Shown one piece after another: positions 35,270 to 47,930 of a stretch of DNA of 64,000 nucleotides (positions within the stretch are counted from its first letter, which is position 1; each line of letters begins with the position of its first letter). Under the pieces are notes generated by a model, which was not told where the DNA came from, ran no database searches, and saw only the letters and a program-made list of their open reading frames with translations. The DNA is from Penelope pileata. Lineage: Eukaryota > Chordata > Aves > Galliformes > Cracidae. Both the position numbers and the translations under genes were made by a program. Where the stretch lies: assembly GCA_013396635.1 (NCBI GenBank), contig WBMW01000424.1:1-64000 (forward strand), in the 5' to 3' direction.

Positions 35270-38200
35270 CTTTGCTTCCAAGATCTCTTCACATATTGGA
35301 ACCTTTACCAACAAGAATAACACTAAAGTTTACTTAAAATTTCCACAGATTCATATTCTATGGACCAAAGGTTCTAACTACTTATGGACTAACAGCTACT
35401 GTCAACTCTGCCAATGAGTGCAGTCTATTAGCAGAGTTGACATGAGTTCACACCCCAAATGGTTTTCTGAACCAGCCACAATCTATTGCTTATCCTAGGC
35501 TATTAGTTATTGATACAATTAGGAAACATTGAAGAAAAAAATAAAAAAGCATTGAGCTAAAAAGAAGTGTTTGATATCTCCCAATTTTTACAATTTGTAT
35601 TCATCTGGCAACTTTAGAAAAATCCTTTAGAGATAACACATCATCATGATTGATGAATATTTTACAGGAACAGTTATAATCAAAGTTTCACTTGGTCTCT
35701 AAAGCATATACCTCTGCAGAATGACTCTGTATCTGCACTTAGCAGAGTCTGCCTCATGCCTTGCAATTCATAAAACGTGTCAGATTGTAAAATGGCTGTG
35801 GAAGACTAGCTACAGTGCCTGCTACTATGTAGCTTCAAGTAATAAGTGAATTATACTGGATTCATTAGTGCTGTGAAGCACTGCTATGTCCATATCATGT
35901 AAACAACAATTAACAATAAAATTTCTATGGTGAGACAACATCACAGGGACACGCACAGACTGTGTGTCAAAAAGCACCACCTAATGCCACTCAATATCTT
36001 CACCAAAAAAATGAGGATAATCAAGACTTTGATTTCTTCTGTGTCTCTGTAATAACACCTTAAACTTTATGGGTATGATATGTCAAACTGTCCTATGCCA
36101 GTCTAAGATTTAAGAGAGTTTGCTTGTATCCTAAATCTCATTGACCTTCTATAACCTATTGATGTGGATACGTATTTGCCACGAGGCACACGCCCTCATA
36201 ACAGCCCTATCCAATGCCTGTACAAAATACTTTGCAGGAAATCTATGGATTGATTCTCTGGGCTCAAGCTATCTTGAATGCATGGGCTACTTTCTGCTGT
36301 TGTGTAAGCACATAGAAAAAAACCCTCTGCATAATAGCCTTTTCCTTAAAGAACACTTTTCCCACTCTTCTGTTGGCTGAAGATGAAAGGTCATATACTA
36401 GGCACAGGGCCATATTTCTGCCTTGAGGTAAATACTTTTCAAGCATTCAAAGTGAGTATGCAGATTCAATTTATAGAAGTTTATTTGGAGGCCAAAAGAG
36501 ATCTGAACCACTTTATTGCCTGTGGAATCTCTATCTATGGAAGGCAGAGATTCAGAAAACCTGATAAATTTCTTTTGAATTTATTTAAATTGTATTGAAA
36601 AGTTTAAGAAAAATTCATCTGAGAGAGTTTATGGACACTAAATAGTAGAAATGACAGTACTTGGGAAAAAAAACAAAGCTGTACTAAAGAAAAATAAAAG
36701 GAAAAACAAAAGGTAAAATAAAAATAATTTTTTAAGATGACAAAAAGATACCAGGCATTAGATCTTACCTGAAGGTCTTATTTGGAGCAAATGTCTCCAC
36801 ATGCGCTCTAGATGCATGATTAATCAGAGTCGGAAATAATGAAGGGATACCCCAGAGCTGAGAAACAAGTTTTATTATGCTTCTGGAGTAACAAGAGCAA
36901 ATTTTCCTTCCTATGTCTTCTGTAAAAAGGGCAGTCAGTTGGATATGAGCAAGAGAAGTGATGGGTATGCCAAAGAACCAGGAATAAGAAAGAAAGGATG
37001 GCTGTAATATACCTCCAATACGTGAAAATAAGTAAGAAAAGTATCTTGATATGCACTGTACAATTTATTGCCAGAGAATTCCCACAAGAATAAAGTTATT
37101 AAATTCATATCCTAATTAAGCCACAGCCCTAATTTTTCATCTTCAAAAAATGGAAAAATCTCTGGTGGATAATAATAAGCTTTATTTTTGCATCTAATTG
37201 TTGGTAGATTCCAGTCCTCCCAATACTATGATTTGGTCAAATCTTTATTTAGGCACATTCTCTCCTCATATTCAGTAAATTACTAATGATTTCAGCTAAT
37301 GATAATGACTCAACAGTTTTGCTACAACTAAATTGTTACTTCCATATCATATCTTATATTTTCTTTTTTTCCCCCTTTAAATTTTCTGTTCTAATTCAGG
37401 TCATCACCCACATTCATTAGAATCTAGTTACCCTCTTTACTCTTATTTTCTTTCCCCTCTACACTACTTACCCAATTCATGTCCCTTCATTTTACTTCCC
37501 TGTATGGATTTGTTATTGTTACACTATATTACATATTTACTTACTTGCTTCCAAAATGCTTCATTTTCATTCTCTGTCTTTCCCAGTAGAGCACACTGTG
37601 CAACTTTTTGAGGATTTTTTTCTTGTTTCAGATTTTCTCTAGTCACTGTCTTCACTTCTGAGTTCAAATGAAAATTTATCCCTGTAGGTAACACTTTACT
37701 AAGATGGTGTAAAAAGACTGTGATGTTCCTTGATTATAAAATTTAAAATAATATAAATATATATATATATTTATTTATTCAATGCAACATCTCAACTATG
37801 TGCTCAAGTACAGAAATAGGTCATCTTCACATTGCTTCTCTTTATACCATTTTCTCATATTATCTCCTCAAATCCTTTTACTCAGTTCTGATGCAACTTT
37901 GCATTCCTCACTTTTATGACTCCTCCTAGCTCCTTCTGCCACTTGGACATCTTACCTCCCACGCCAGTTTCATTTACCCCAGACTGACAAACAAATGACT
38001 TTCTATGTTAACAGCTGAGTTAATTTATAAATTAATTTATGAAGAGAGGAAACAGTACAGACCCAACATAAAACTTAAGTGCTCAGCCTAGTTCTGCAAA
38101 GTCTAAGACCTGTGTTCATTGTGTAGCTGTAGGAGAGCCTGTTATTTGTATTGCATGAGTACCTGGAAGATACAGTACAGAGTTGGTACCATGCAGGTAA

Positions 38201-41200
38201 GTCAGAAAATGGCAGTCCATGTAGCCTAAAGCATTAGTGCACTGTAAACACTACATGGAAGTTCAGGCTGTGAGATGCTGGCTTCTGAGATGGAGTTCCT
38301 TTGGACACAAATTACAAATGGAAAAGTATAAAAAAGCAAAAAAAAAATATATATTAGTAGGGTAGGAAAGCTAATAGTTAAAACTAGCATAGCTGACAAG
38401 CAAAACAGTGTCTTCAGATGGATGGATGGGATCTGAAAGTCATAAACACAATGAAAGTGTGAAGTATTTTTAAAGAAAAATAAATTGTTTCTTTTCAATT
38501 CTCTTAAAATTTTGATATCCTGAATAGCAGTTTTGCATTTCACATCTGTAAGGCATAATTTGGCAGCTATAATCTGATGCAATAGGATTTTGATCCAGTA
38601 ACTGCATTGAAAACACAGAATCTGCTGAAAAAAAAAAATGCAATACTCAGTGTGAATGAGGATATTCAAATCTGTTTCAATGTCTTCTCTTTCACTATTT
38701 TACCTTAAATTAACATGGAGTAATCCCATTGAAGGATGAAAATATTGAAATCTACAGCAATAAAAAATGGAAACTAATATTCAAATTTGTGAATACAGAA
38801 AAAATGTGTTTCATAATTTGCATTGACCTCACCTTAGAAAGGTACAAAAATTGAGATAAGATAAATAGAGACAGTTATATTACGAAAATGTTTTCACTTC
38901 AGCAGCCAAGGAGATCATGAGTTAGATGCTGCAGAAATCTTTGATGCTTTTTGTTCATGGTGAGTTTTATATTTTTAATAACAAATTAAGTAGATAATGC
39001 CTTTTAAAAATCAAGGTATGGCTGGATGCTGTGAATCAAAACATCATTGAAACAGCATGAATCCACACTTTCAGTCTGATTTATGTTGGTCGATAGAAGA
39101 TAACTACCTCGTGTCTGCTTTTATAGGAAGCACTTGATATACATGATGAATTTTTGTAGAGCTTAAATTCCAACTTTGGACAATGGTACATTGTTCCTGT
39201 TCTATTACTTTCAGGGTAGCTGCAATATATTACAGCAGAATAACATCCTTCTTGTGTCCATCCACCTGAATCATTTCAGTTCTCATCCATTATGTACCTA
39301 GAGAAATGAAACAAGCACCTTTTTCTCTACACAGTCTGTAAATTATGAAACATTGTACAGGCAGCTAATGTGAATGATTAACTGAGATGAAGAGATATTT
39401 CACAAAAATGGCTCATTCTTCTCAATCAAAACCACAACTTGGTGTATCAGGTCAGAAAATGATGTCAAATGTGAGTATTCTTATTCTAAACCCTGATAGG
39501 AAGTATTGTCATTTCCCATGAACCAACCAGCCAACATCAGATCACAGAGATCAAACTATTATAATTGATATATTTATCTATATAAAAGACAACTACTTTA
39601 TAAATAATTATGTTTATTTTTATTCATATATATAACATAAATGAAAATACATTATAATAAGTTTTCATAATGAAGGCAAAGCACTGTCACAGTTTGAATA
39701 TTGTGGCAAACTTTAATTAAGTCACTCATTGAAAATATAAATATCTTGCTTGATCATTGATTTTGTTAATGTCTAGCTTGATCAAGCTCATTCGTTATCT
39801 TAGATGTGAAAATAATGAGTTATAAGTCAGGAAACATTTAACAGCTTTGACTGGTTTCTAAATCATTTGAAAGCCTGAACAAAATACATATATTTTAAAG
39901 CACTTCTTTCCTAAAACTACTTCATTTCTATACTTCTTCAGACTATGGCATGAAAGAATTATAAAATGTCATTTTTTGCATTACTTAGTAGTAGTTATGA
40001 AACTTTTTTGGATTCTAAGGTAGAAACTATTTGGCACACTATCATTTGAATCAATAGATTCTAGAATTTTTAATTGGCCTTGCAGTCTAAAAGACCTTTA
40101 GTACTGTTACAAGGAATTACTTCATTGTGCATGCACAAGACTATAATCAGTGTTACATATAATCTATTTGTGAATGTGTTACTTCCTGTATTAGAGCAGG
40201 AACTTCTCCTCCATTCTCTGATCAATACTAGCCACAGTTTTGGATTGAAACAATTGATAATTCATTCTGAGTTTATTGCAATTCCCGCTCACATAAGTTT
40301 TTTTTTAAATCTAGCATGTCACATCTTTTGTCAATAAGAGCTTTGTCTTGTGAATATTCATAACTAATTTATTTTTTTAATACATGAAGATATTATCTGT
40401 ATATTCAATTTCACTTTTATTCTGAGTTGCATTTCACTACTTGCATGTAAATCCTGTAAAAGTGTCATATGGCTTACCAAGTATAAACTTTTCAAGTCTG
40501 ACTATTTAAAATGTGTTCATTTAGGAAAAATATTCTTAAGTTAGAAAATGTTTAAGTAAAACTTTGTTGCACAGTTTTTCTTTGTCTAGAAATGTAGTGC
40601 TGTCTTGTTGTTGTTTTCCAAAAATTGAATTTGCATAACCAGAATTTCCAAAAAGTTGTAGTGATTGTTTTTTGAACTCTCTAGTCATTGTTTATTCTCT
40701 AGTAATTCACACCAATTTTCAAGGGACTTAAACCCTGACTTTCTTGCCTGATCACAGCTTTAATACCTGAAATAAATAAATTAATGATTATTAACTTACC
40801 AAGCTGCATTGTTTTATAAAACAATAGTTGGCTGTTAATTTCACCACCCATTGGAAGACAGGAGGTTAGGGGAAAGAAAAAGGAGAAAAAGGTGCAGTAG
40901 AAAACTGCAAAATATATACATGGTAGAATAAATTATGATCAATCATATAAATTATGAACAACAGATCAGTCATGGCCATGAGTATTTTGTGCATGGTGTC
41001 CCTTGAGGAATAAAAATGAATGGCTCATCATGCTTTATTATATTGAAATCTTTTTGTTGTTTCCCCATCTGAAGAGTTAGCCTCAACAGCACTGCAGAGA
41101 TGAAGTTTTGAAGGAAAAATAACCCTCATACAAATTGTTATCCCATTCATGATATATCCTTTTTAAATACGTCCATATATCTAACTGTGTATGATACTGT

Positions 41201-43235
41201 TGGCAAGGCACAGATGTTCTGAGCACATGCTTTTATTTTTCATGTTCCCATATTACTTAAAAACTATTTATATATGCATTTTTTATATGTACATATCACT
41301 GTATTGCTTAGAAGTAATTGGCTACATATAAATTAAAAAATTTGCTTGCCAAAAAAAAAAGTCTCTGAGGAAAAATGATTAGTTTGAAACTCCTGAGACC
41401 TAGGATTATCTACTCATCTATCATTTGAAACAACCATTCTGTAACATTTTTTTTTAAAATAACTCATTCACTTACTAAACATCAGCTTTGCTCAGAAAGA
41501 TGTCTATGTCCCATGGATATTTAGTAGCTCAACTGCAACTGATCTTTTGGATGAATAGGACTTTTAACTATGTTACAACTTTTGGAAGACTGTAAGTGGT
41601 AGGTAACTAATTGAATAGGCTTTTGAATTGGCTGATGGTTTGCCAATGTTTGAAATACAATGAAAACAGTTTTAATCACCTTTAACAGGAAAATTTCTTT
41701 GATTCTGGGAATATCACCATGAATACTACTACCTGCAGTGCCCGTGGAAACCACGCTTTTAATTGCCAGTGTTACATATATATGAAGCATACTGTCAGCA
41801 GGCTATACAGCAACTGTGCAAGGTCTGCATAGAATTGTAGAGGGAAACTGTTAAGTTGGGAATGTCTTTGTTGCAGACCGAGGCTTTCGTGAATAAAAAT
41901 TCATTCATCATTCATCTTAACAAAAACAAAAACTTTCAGGTGAATTGAAAAAGACTGGGTGCACAGCAATCAGGTCTTTACATTTCTTACTGTCTAAAAT
42001 TCATGAATTTCTTCCCAGAAAATATGTTCTCTAAGATGAATTTTCATGTCATATAAAAGTAAATTGTAGTCAGAAGCCCAGCCTGAAACAATTAATACCA
42101 ACTTTGGAATAAAGTAAGTCATTGAAAACAAGATCAACAAATTGTTATTGCATCTATCTTTCTTTCAGGGCTTTGATGAGATTCTCATCATCACATCTGA
42201 ATCTGATCTTTTTATTTCTTTCTTAACATTCATCTGTTGCCCCATTTTCTTTGTTAACTTAGTCATTGCTTTTAAAAAATAATCTTAATTTTTCTGTGGC
42301 ACTTCCATTCACTTATATTGCATTTGTATCACACTTTATAATACTCTGATATAGTTTATCTGCATGATAGTATCTATTTTGTATGTAAAACTGCTGTATA
42401 GCCACATAAAGAACTATCACCTGAATACCAATTTCTTTCATATTTGCTATAATATTTAATATGAAGTTCCCTTTAAAGAAGTTACTGCTATCTATTTTCA
42501 AAAAGATTTTCATCTGCCACGTTAGACCCTCAAATGTGGATAACTGTGGGTACACTTCTGCTTTTTACACTCCTGTTATCTTTTTTTAAAACTTACACTG
42601 TGCAGGACAGGAAAAAAGTGGAGTGCTCATCACTATTAATGTAACTTTCTGAAGAAAAGATTCAGTAACTCGTTTGTTGTTATTTTGTTTACTTGTTCGT
42701 TTTGTTTTGTTGTTCTACAACAAAAAAGAGCTAGTAGCTGCAAAACAAACCCTTGAGACATACAAAAGTTCAGTTTCATCATGATTTGACTCTATTTTGT
42801 TTAGTGATATCATAATCCTGGTCATAATGCCATCAGTAAATATCTTAAATTGGGAAAATTTTGTAATCTCATTTTACATTCAATTTTCCTTTTTCAGTCA
42901 TTTGATAGTGTACTTTTATTTCTCTATCTTCATTGCCATTTGAGTTTCTTACTTTTGGTATTCTACTGACTATGTTTTATAAGTAGGGTTCTCAAAAGCA
43001 CTGTAGAGGAGGAAAAACGCCAACCTTCAATCCTCTTCTTCTCCAGTGACTTTATAGTACATTCTCTGTCTGGCATATTTGCATAATGTTCAGACTTAGT
43101 GCCCAATATTTATAGTGTAGACAAATATAAATATAGTTATGAGCACATCCTGGATGGATAATTCACTGCGTGAAGTATCTATCTCCTCTTGCATCCCTTG
43201 AGGGAAACGTGCTTCCTCTGCTCCCTTTTCTTCTC
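35270..43235. other. Long interval without recognisable transposons, about 8 kb
   Basis: The longest stretch in the window where I see no CR1, LTR or mariner. It holds a 12-bp inverted repeat (35400-35442), a (TA)n patch near 37757-37775, a perfect 16-bp AT palindrome (38020-38035), and A+T-rich DNA around 39550-39660. The 147-codon minus frame (38226-38669) is Phe/Leu/Ile-rich at its end and has no domain I recognise. It could hold conserved non-coding elements, but sequence alone cannot show it. Confidence 0.5.
35400..35442. repeat. Perfect 12-bp inverted repeat (stem-loop)
   Basis: TGTCAACTCTGC (35400-35411) is exactly complementary to GCAGAGTTGACA (35431-35442), with a 19-nt loop. The stem is too short for a standard microRNA precursor and there is no T run as for a small-RNA terminator. 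Confidence 0.8.
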
Positions 43236-43264
43236 TAAAGTACCTGTATACCAACACGTGCAGA

Positions 43265-43996
43265 ATGGGGAAAAAACAGGAAGAACTAGATATGTGTGTG
43301 CAGTCACAGGACCATGATCTCACTACAGTCACAGAGACATGTTGGGACAGCTTGCATGTCCAGAATGCTGTCATGGATGGCTATGTCCTTTTTAGAAAAG
43401 ACAAGCCAGCAAAGCAGGGTGGTGAAGTTGTTCTTAACGTGAGAGAACAACTGGAGTATACCAAACTCCAGCTAAGTATGAATGATGTACAAGTGGAGAG
43501 CTTGTGGATGAGAAATAAGGTGCAGGCCTTTGTGAGTGTTTATTACAGGCCATATGATCAGGAGGAGGGAGTTGAGGAGGCCTTATACAGACAGCCGAAA
43601 ATAGCCTCATGATCACAGACACTGATTCTCATGGGAAACTTCAGTCACCCTGATATTTGCTGGAAAAGCAACACTGACAGACAGACATGGTCCAGAAAGT
43701 TCCTGCAATACATGGAAGATAACTTCCTGAAGTAGATGGTGGAGAAATCAACAAGGAGAGGTGTGCTGCTGGACCTTGTTCTTACTAACAAGGAAGGACA
43801 TTTTGGGGATGTGAAGATTGGGAGCAGCCTGGAATGTACTGACCATCAGATACTGGAGTTCAGGATCTTAAATGGAAGAATCAAGGCAGTAAGTAAGATT
43901 GCAGCCCTGGACTTCAGGAGAGCCAACTTCAATCTCTTCAAGGGTCTATATGGAGGTATCCCATGGGTTAGAGTGTTGGAAGGTAGAGGGGCCTAA
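43265..43996 (+). pseudogene. CR1 ORF2 endonuclease-domain remnant
   Basis: Residues 20-27 of the first open piece (43265-43612) read TTVTETCW; E24 corresponds to the catalytic Glu of the AP-endonuclease fold. DGYVLFRKD and VSVYYRPYDQE follow. After a stop and frame change, a second piece (43736-43996) has LLDLVLTNKEG and then TDHQILEF with D36 and H37, the C-terminal catalytic pair. The domain is broken by at least one frameshift between the pieces, but the visible catalytic residues are retained. In an active element this domain nicks the target DNA. Confidence 0.85.
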
Positions 43997-44319
43997 GGGA
44001 ATTGGTTGACACTTAAACACCACTTCTTCCAAGCTCACAATTGATGCATCCCTAAGAGTAAGAAATCAGGCAAAAGCAGCAGAAGACCTACATGGATAAG
44101 CAAGTTGCTCATGGAAAAACTCAAAGGAAAGAAGAAAGTCTATGGTATGTGGGAAAAGGGCCTGGACTCTTGAGATTAATATAGGAACACGGTCAGGGAT
44201 CCTTGCAGGGATGCAACAAGGAAGACTAAGGCTCACATGGAAATAAATCTGAAGGAGAAGGTCAAGAACAACAAGGCTTATTTAAGTATGTCAGTAACAA
44301 AAGGAAGACTAGGGAAAAT

Positions 44320-44762
44320 GTGAGTCTACTGCTGAATGAGGTGGGTGACCTGGTAACAGGGGATGCTAAGAAGGCGGTAAGACTGAATGTCATTTTTGTT
44401 TCAGTCTTTGCTACTAAGACTTCCCCTCAGAAATCGAAGACCCTGGAAGTAAGACAAATCAGGGCTAGATCTGGAGAAAGGATGACTTTCCATAGATTGA
44501 GGAGGATCTGGTAAGAGATCATTGAGGCAAAATCAGTTCACATAAATCCATGAGCCCTGAGGGGATGCACTCATGAGTGCTGTGGGAGCTGGCAGAAGTG
44601 ATTGCCAAGCCTCTCTCTATCATCTTCGAAAGGCCTTGGAGAATGGGAGAGGTGCCTGAAGACTGGAGTATAGCCAACGTCACACCAGTCTTCAAAAAGG
44701 GCAAGAAGGAGGGTCTGGGCAACTACAGGCTTTCAGCTTCACCTCCATCCCTGGTAAGGTGA
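44320..44762 (+). pseudogene. CR1 ORF2 linker and start of reverse transcriptase
   Basis: Two open pieces in different frames. At 44320-44514, VRLNVIFVSVFATKTSP corresponds to the linker block that precedes the polymerase. At 44577-44762 (LAEVIAKPLSIIFERPW, GEVPEDWSIANVTPVFKKGK) lies reverse-transcriptase motif 1. Homology then continues in another frame to about 44900. Confidence 0.8.
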
Positions 44763-44900
44763 TGGAAATTCTTGATGGCATTTCCAAGCAATTGGAAGAA
44801 GGTTACCATGGAGTAGTCAACATGGATTCACCAACGGGAAACTTGAAGACAGCACGAGTTACAGATCTGTGTCAAGATTGGACATCTTGTTTGAAACTAT

Positions 44901-45635
44901 AGAGCAGGAAAGGGCCAGCCCATGCTCCAAATAACGCTGTACAGATAAATAACTCTATCTCTTTTGGATCAAAAGTATGAGACTGTGGTACCTGTTCACT
45001 TTTCATGCTCAGAGTTAGATAACTGCAGTGTTTTCAAAGCAGTGTTGCCAGTTATGTCTACCACAATGCAGTGAAATGTAATAACAGATCTTCATGTTTC
45101 CATGGCATTAACTATTATATTCCTTGCAAATATTTAGGGAACTAGCAGAATATTCTGTTAAAATTGTCATTTTTTCCAGCCAATTCTGTACAGAACATAC
45201 ATAAATTCTAGTATATCAGCTTTTGTGTTTTACAAAAGACACAGACATTTTGACTGTTCAAGAAGTACTGCATCTTAAATATTAAAAGTGCTTCTGAAAT
45301 TATGTTTTGAGGTATACAGTGGACAAGTTTAGTTCTGCAGACATTTATCCCTTATTTTTATTCAGATTCATTGTTAGAAAAATTCTCTCCTGGCATAATA
45401 AGAATGCCAGGGACTCTACAAAGCTCTGAAGACTATGCAAAAGACAAGGCAATGTTCTTTTTATATCATAAATGTAAGGATATGGTTTACTTACTAAGCT
45501 AAGCACAAGGGCATTTAACAATTTTTCAGATTGTCTTCAAGAATTAAAAAATGACCTCAGCAGAGGCAAAGAGGAGGGTGGGGATGGACAAGGAAGAGGA
45601 ATTGCAGTATCAGTAAGTTCTGAAAGAGAAGTTAC
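44901..45635. other. Unique non-coding DNA
   Basis: Nothing recognisable between two CR1 copies. Confidence 0.5.
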
Positions 45636-46468
45636 GGAATCATAGAATCCTTAGAGTTAGAAGGGACTTTTAAAGGTCATCTAGTCCAACTCCCCTGCAA
45701 CATACAGAGACATCTACAGCTAGATCAGGGTGCTCAGAGCTTGGTCCAGCCTGACCTTGAATGTCTTCAGGGATGGGGCCTCCACCACCTCTCTGGGCAA
45801 CCTGTTCCAGTGCTTCAACAGCCTTACTGTAAAAAACTTTTTCCTTAAATCCAACCTAAATTTCCTCTCTTTTAGCTTGAAACCATTTCCCCTTCTCCTA
45901 TCACTACAGACCCTGCTAAAGAGTCTGTGCCCTTCTTTATTGAAGCCCCCTTTTAGATGCTAAAAGGCTGCAATCAGGTCACCTTGGAGCTTTCTCTTCT
46001 CCAGGCAGAACAGCCCCAGCTCTCTCAGCCTGTCCTTGTATGGAAGGTATTCCATCCCTTGGATCATTTTATTGGCCCTCTTATGGGTGCACTCCAACAG
46101 GCCCATGTCTCTCCTGTGCTGAGGACTCCACATCTGGGTGTAGTACTTCAGGTGAGATCTCACCAGCACAGAGTAGAGGGGCAGGATCACCTCCCTCAAC
46201 CTTCTGGCCATGCTTCTTTTGATGCAGCCCAGGATTCTGTTGGCTCTGTGGGCTGCGAGGGCACATTGGTGGCTCATGTCCAGCTTGCCATATGCCAGTA
46301 CCCCCAAGTCCTTTTTGGCAGGGCTGTGCTCTTGTATAGATAGAGGGGCTTACCATGACCCAGGTGCAAGACTTGCACCTGGCTTTGTTGAACCTCATGA
46401 GGTTCTCCTGGGCCCACTGCTTGAGCCTGTCTAGGTCTCTCTGAATGGCATCCTGTCCCTCAGGCATC
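45636..46468 (-). mobile_element. CR1 LINE 3' fragment, 830 bp
   Basis: Tail GGAATCATAGAATCC at 45636, reading leftward from about 46468. The minus frame 45960-46307 (115 codons) is the ORF2 C-terminal half: [71 protein letters not shown] +1 shift separates it from the overlapping frame with DAIQRDLDRLKQWAQENLMR upstream. The 5' truncation point is followed by TTCAA and a 16-nt T run. Confidence 0.93.
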
Positions 46469-46477
46469 ATAGTTCAA

Positions 46478-46493
46478 TTTTTTTTTTTTTTTT
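46478..46493. repeat. T homopolymer, 16 nt
   Basis: Lies about 10 bp beyond the 5' truncation end of the CR1 at 45636-46468. Confidence 0.9.
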
Positions 46494-47860
46494 GAATGAC
46501 ACAACTATGTCAGAGACAGAATAGCGCATGATTTGATATCAAACCATTTTTTTTTTGGAAATGTGGGCATTTGTCCTGTTTGGAAAAAAAAAAATAAGAA
46601 ATAAAATTTTCTCAATACGGATAACAAGAAAAATGAGATGATATATGTTTCATGACTCAAAAACAACCCAAAAATACTGATATAGGAAGAATATAAAAAT
46701 TGCCACTGTAAGAAAATTTGTAAACATTGAGAAATTTACAAAAGGGGGAAAAGGTAAGTTAGTGAGGAAATTGCAATCAATCTTCTCATCATCAACCAGA
46801 AATCATTAGCTCAGCACGTTGCCATTCAGCTGTTGATTAATGGTATTTGCTTAACATATCTGAAATAATTATGCTTGTTTGTAGGGCTCTGTCAGCACTT
46901 CTGTTAGGAACTTGGGGTTTATGCCTTTAAAATTTGTTCAGAGCTGCATGCAAAATTTCATTAACTTGAATTATTACAGTTTCAGTCAGATTTGATCTAA
47001 GTCACATATCTATGCACTAAGGCTTGCTTAAAGACCAAAGCTCTTGCATTCTTTGTGCATTCTTAGAGAGGCAAAAAGAAATTATGGAAGATAAGAGAAA
47101 GCAAGATTGCTCAGAAAACACACATGGGATTGGTATATATACAGCACATAAATTATGTGAAGACTTTTGCATACAACAATTTATGAATTCACGATCACAA
47201 ATTAATTTTATAATGTGCTTCAAGATGTTAGTTTCTGATCTATGAAGTCTAAATGCTAGTATTGATACCAAATTTTTGTACATAAACATAATTTACTGAC
47301 ATTTGTAAAGCTATACTATTCATTAGAGGATGCAAAATCAGCTGGGACTTTAATTCCCAGTGTTGCTATTTTTCAGTATTCTATTTCATGCTGAAGACAT
47401 TTAAGTTCTTCATGGACGATTTTTAGAGGGCTAGACAGATTTTGGATTATAGTAAGCACTTGCTGAACCCATAGGATTTTATCAAAAAACTTTTCAATCC
47501 TGTAGCTCTCAGTTCAGGACTAAGCAGTAGGATGTGATGTGTTCAGTATCTGAGTATTTTTGATATCTTGTTCTCTGTATCTTCCAGACTTAGCTTCATT
47601 CTTCCAGGCCAGAACTGTCTTTGTCATAGTCACTACATCTAAACCCTGCTGATATCCCATGGATAATTCCTTGTTTATTTGTTTGTTTGCTTGTTTGTCT
47701 TTTTCCTGCACAGAGGTGGTGCCTGAGAACAACTTTGTCCTTGGTGTTTACATTTCAAAGCTATTGTGCTTCTTCACAGGGGACTCATGCAATTTCATAT
47801 TCCTGGGTCTCACTTTTTTCTGGAATGATTCCATTAAAATGAATGATCCTGCAGTGAGAT
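46494..47860. other. Unique A+T-rich non-coding DNA
   Basis: Has a (TTTG)n-like patch at about 47671-47698. Open frames on both strands at 47017-47289 overlap and are unsupported. Confidence 0.55.
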
Positions 47861-47930
47861 AATAGAATAGAATAGAATAGAATAGAATAGAATAGAATAG
47901 AATAGAATAGAATAGAATAGAATAGAATAG
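47861..47930. repeat. Perfect (AATAG)14 pentanucleotide array
   Basis: Fourteen exact AATAG units occupy 70 bp and end exactly where CR1 homology starts (TTCACTTGGAAGGGACC). A CR1 in this orientation should have its octamer tail here (CATAGAAT type), so the array probably grew from that tail. Confidence 0.95.

Larger units (their letters stand above)
43236..44900 (+). mobile_element. CR1 LINE, 5' part with endonuclease, 3' end missing
   Basis: The element covers the start of ORF2: the AP-type endonuclease domain, the linker, and the beginning of the reverse transcriptase. Homology starts near TACCTGTATACCAACACGTG (43241) and fades near 44900 after the block GKVMEILDGISKQLEEGYHG. The reverse-transcriptase active site and the 3' tail are absent. 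Most genomic CR1 copies show the opposite truncation, so the 3' half must have been lost after insertion or by recombination. Confidence 0.88.

Noticed and set aside
38226..38669. 147-codon minus frame with a hydrophobic end
   Set aside because: Composition fits A+T-rich chance translation. A membrane protein exon cannot be excluded, but nothing supports it.
47861..47930. Possible CRISPR-like or satellite array
   Set aside because: A 5-bp unit with no spacers in a vertebrate setting; it is a microsatellite.
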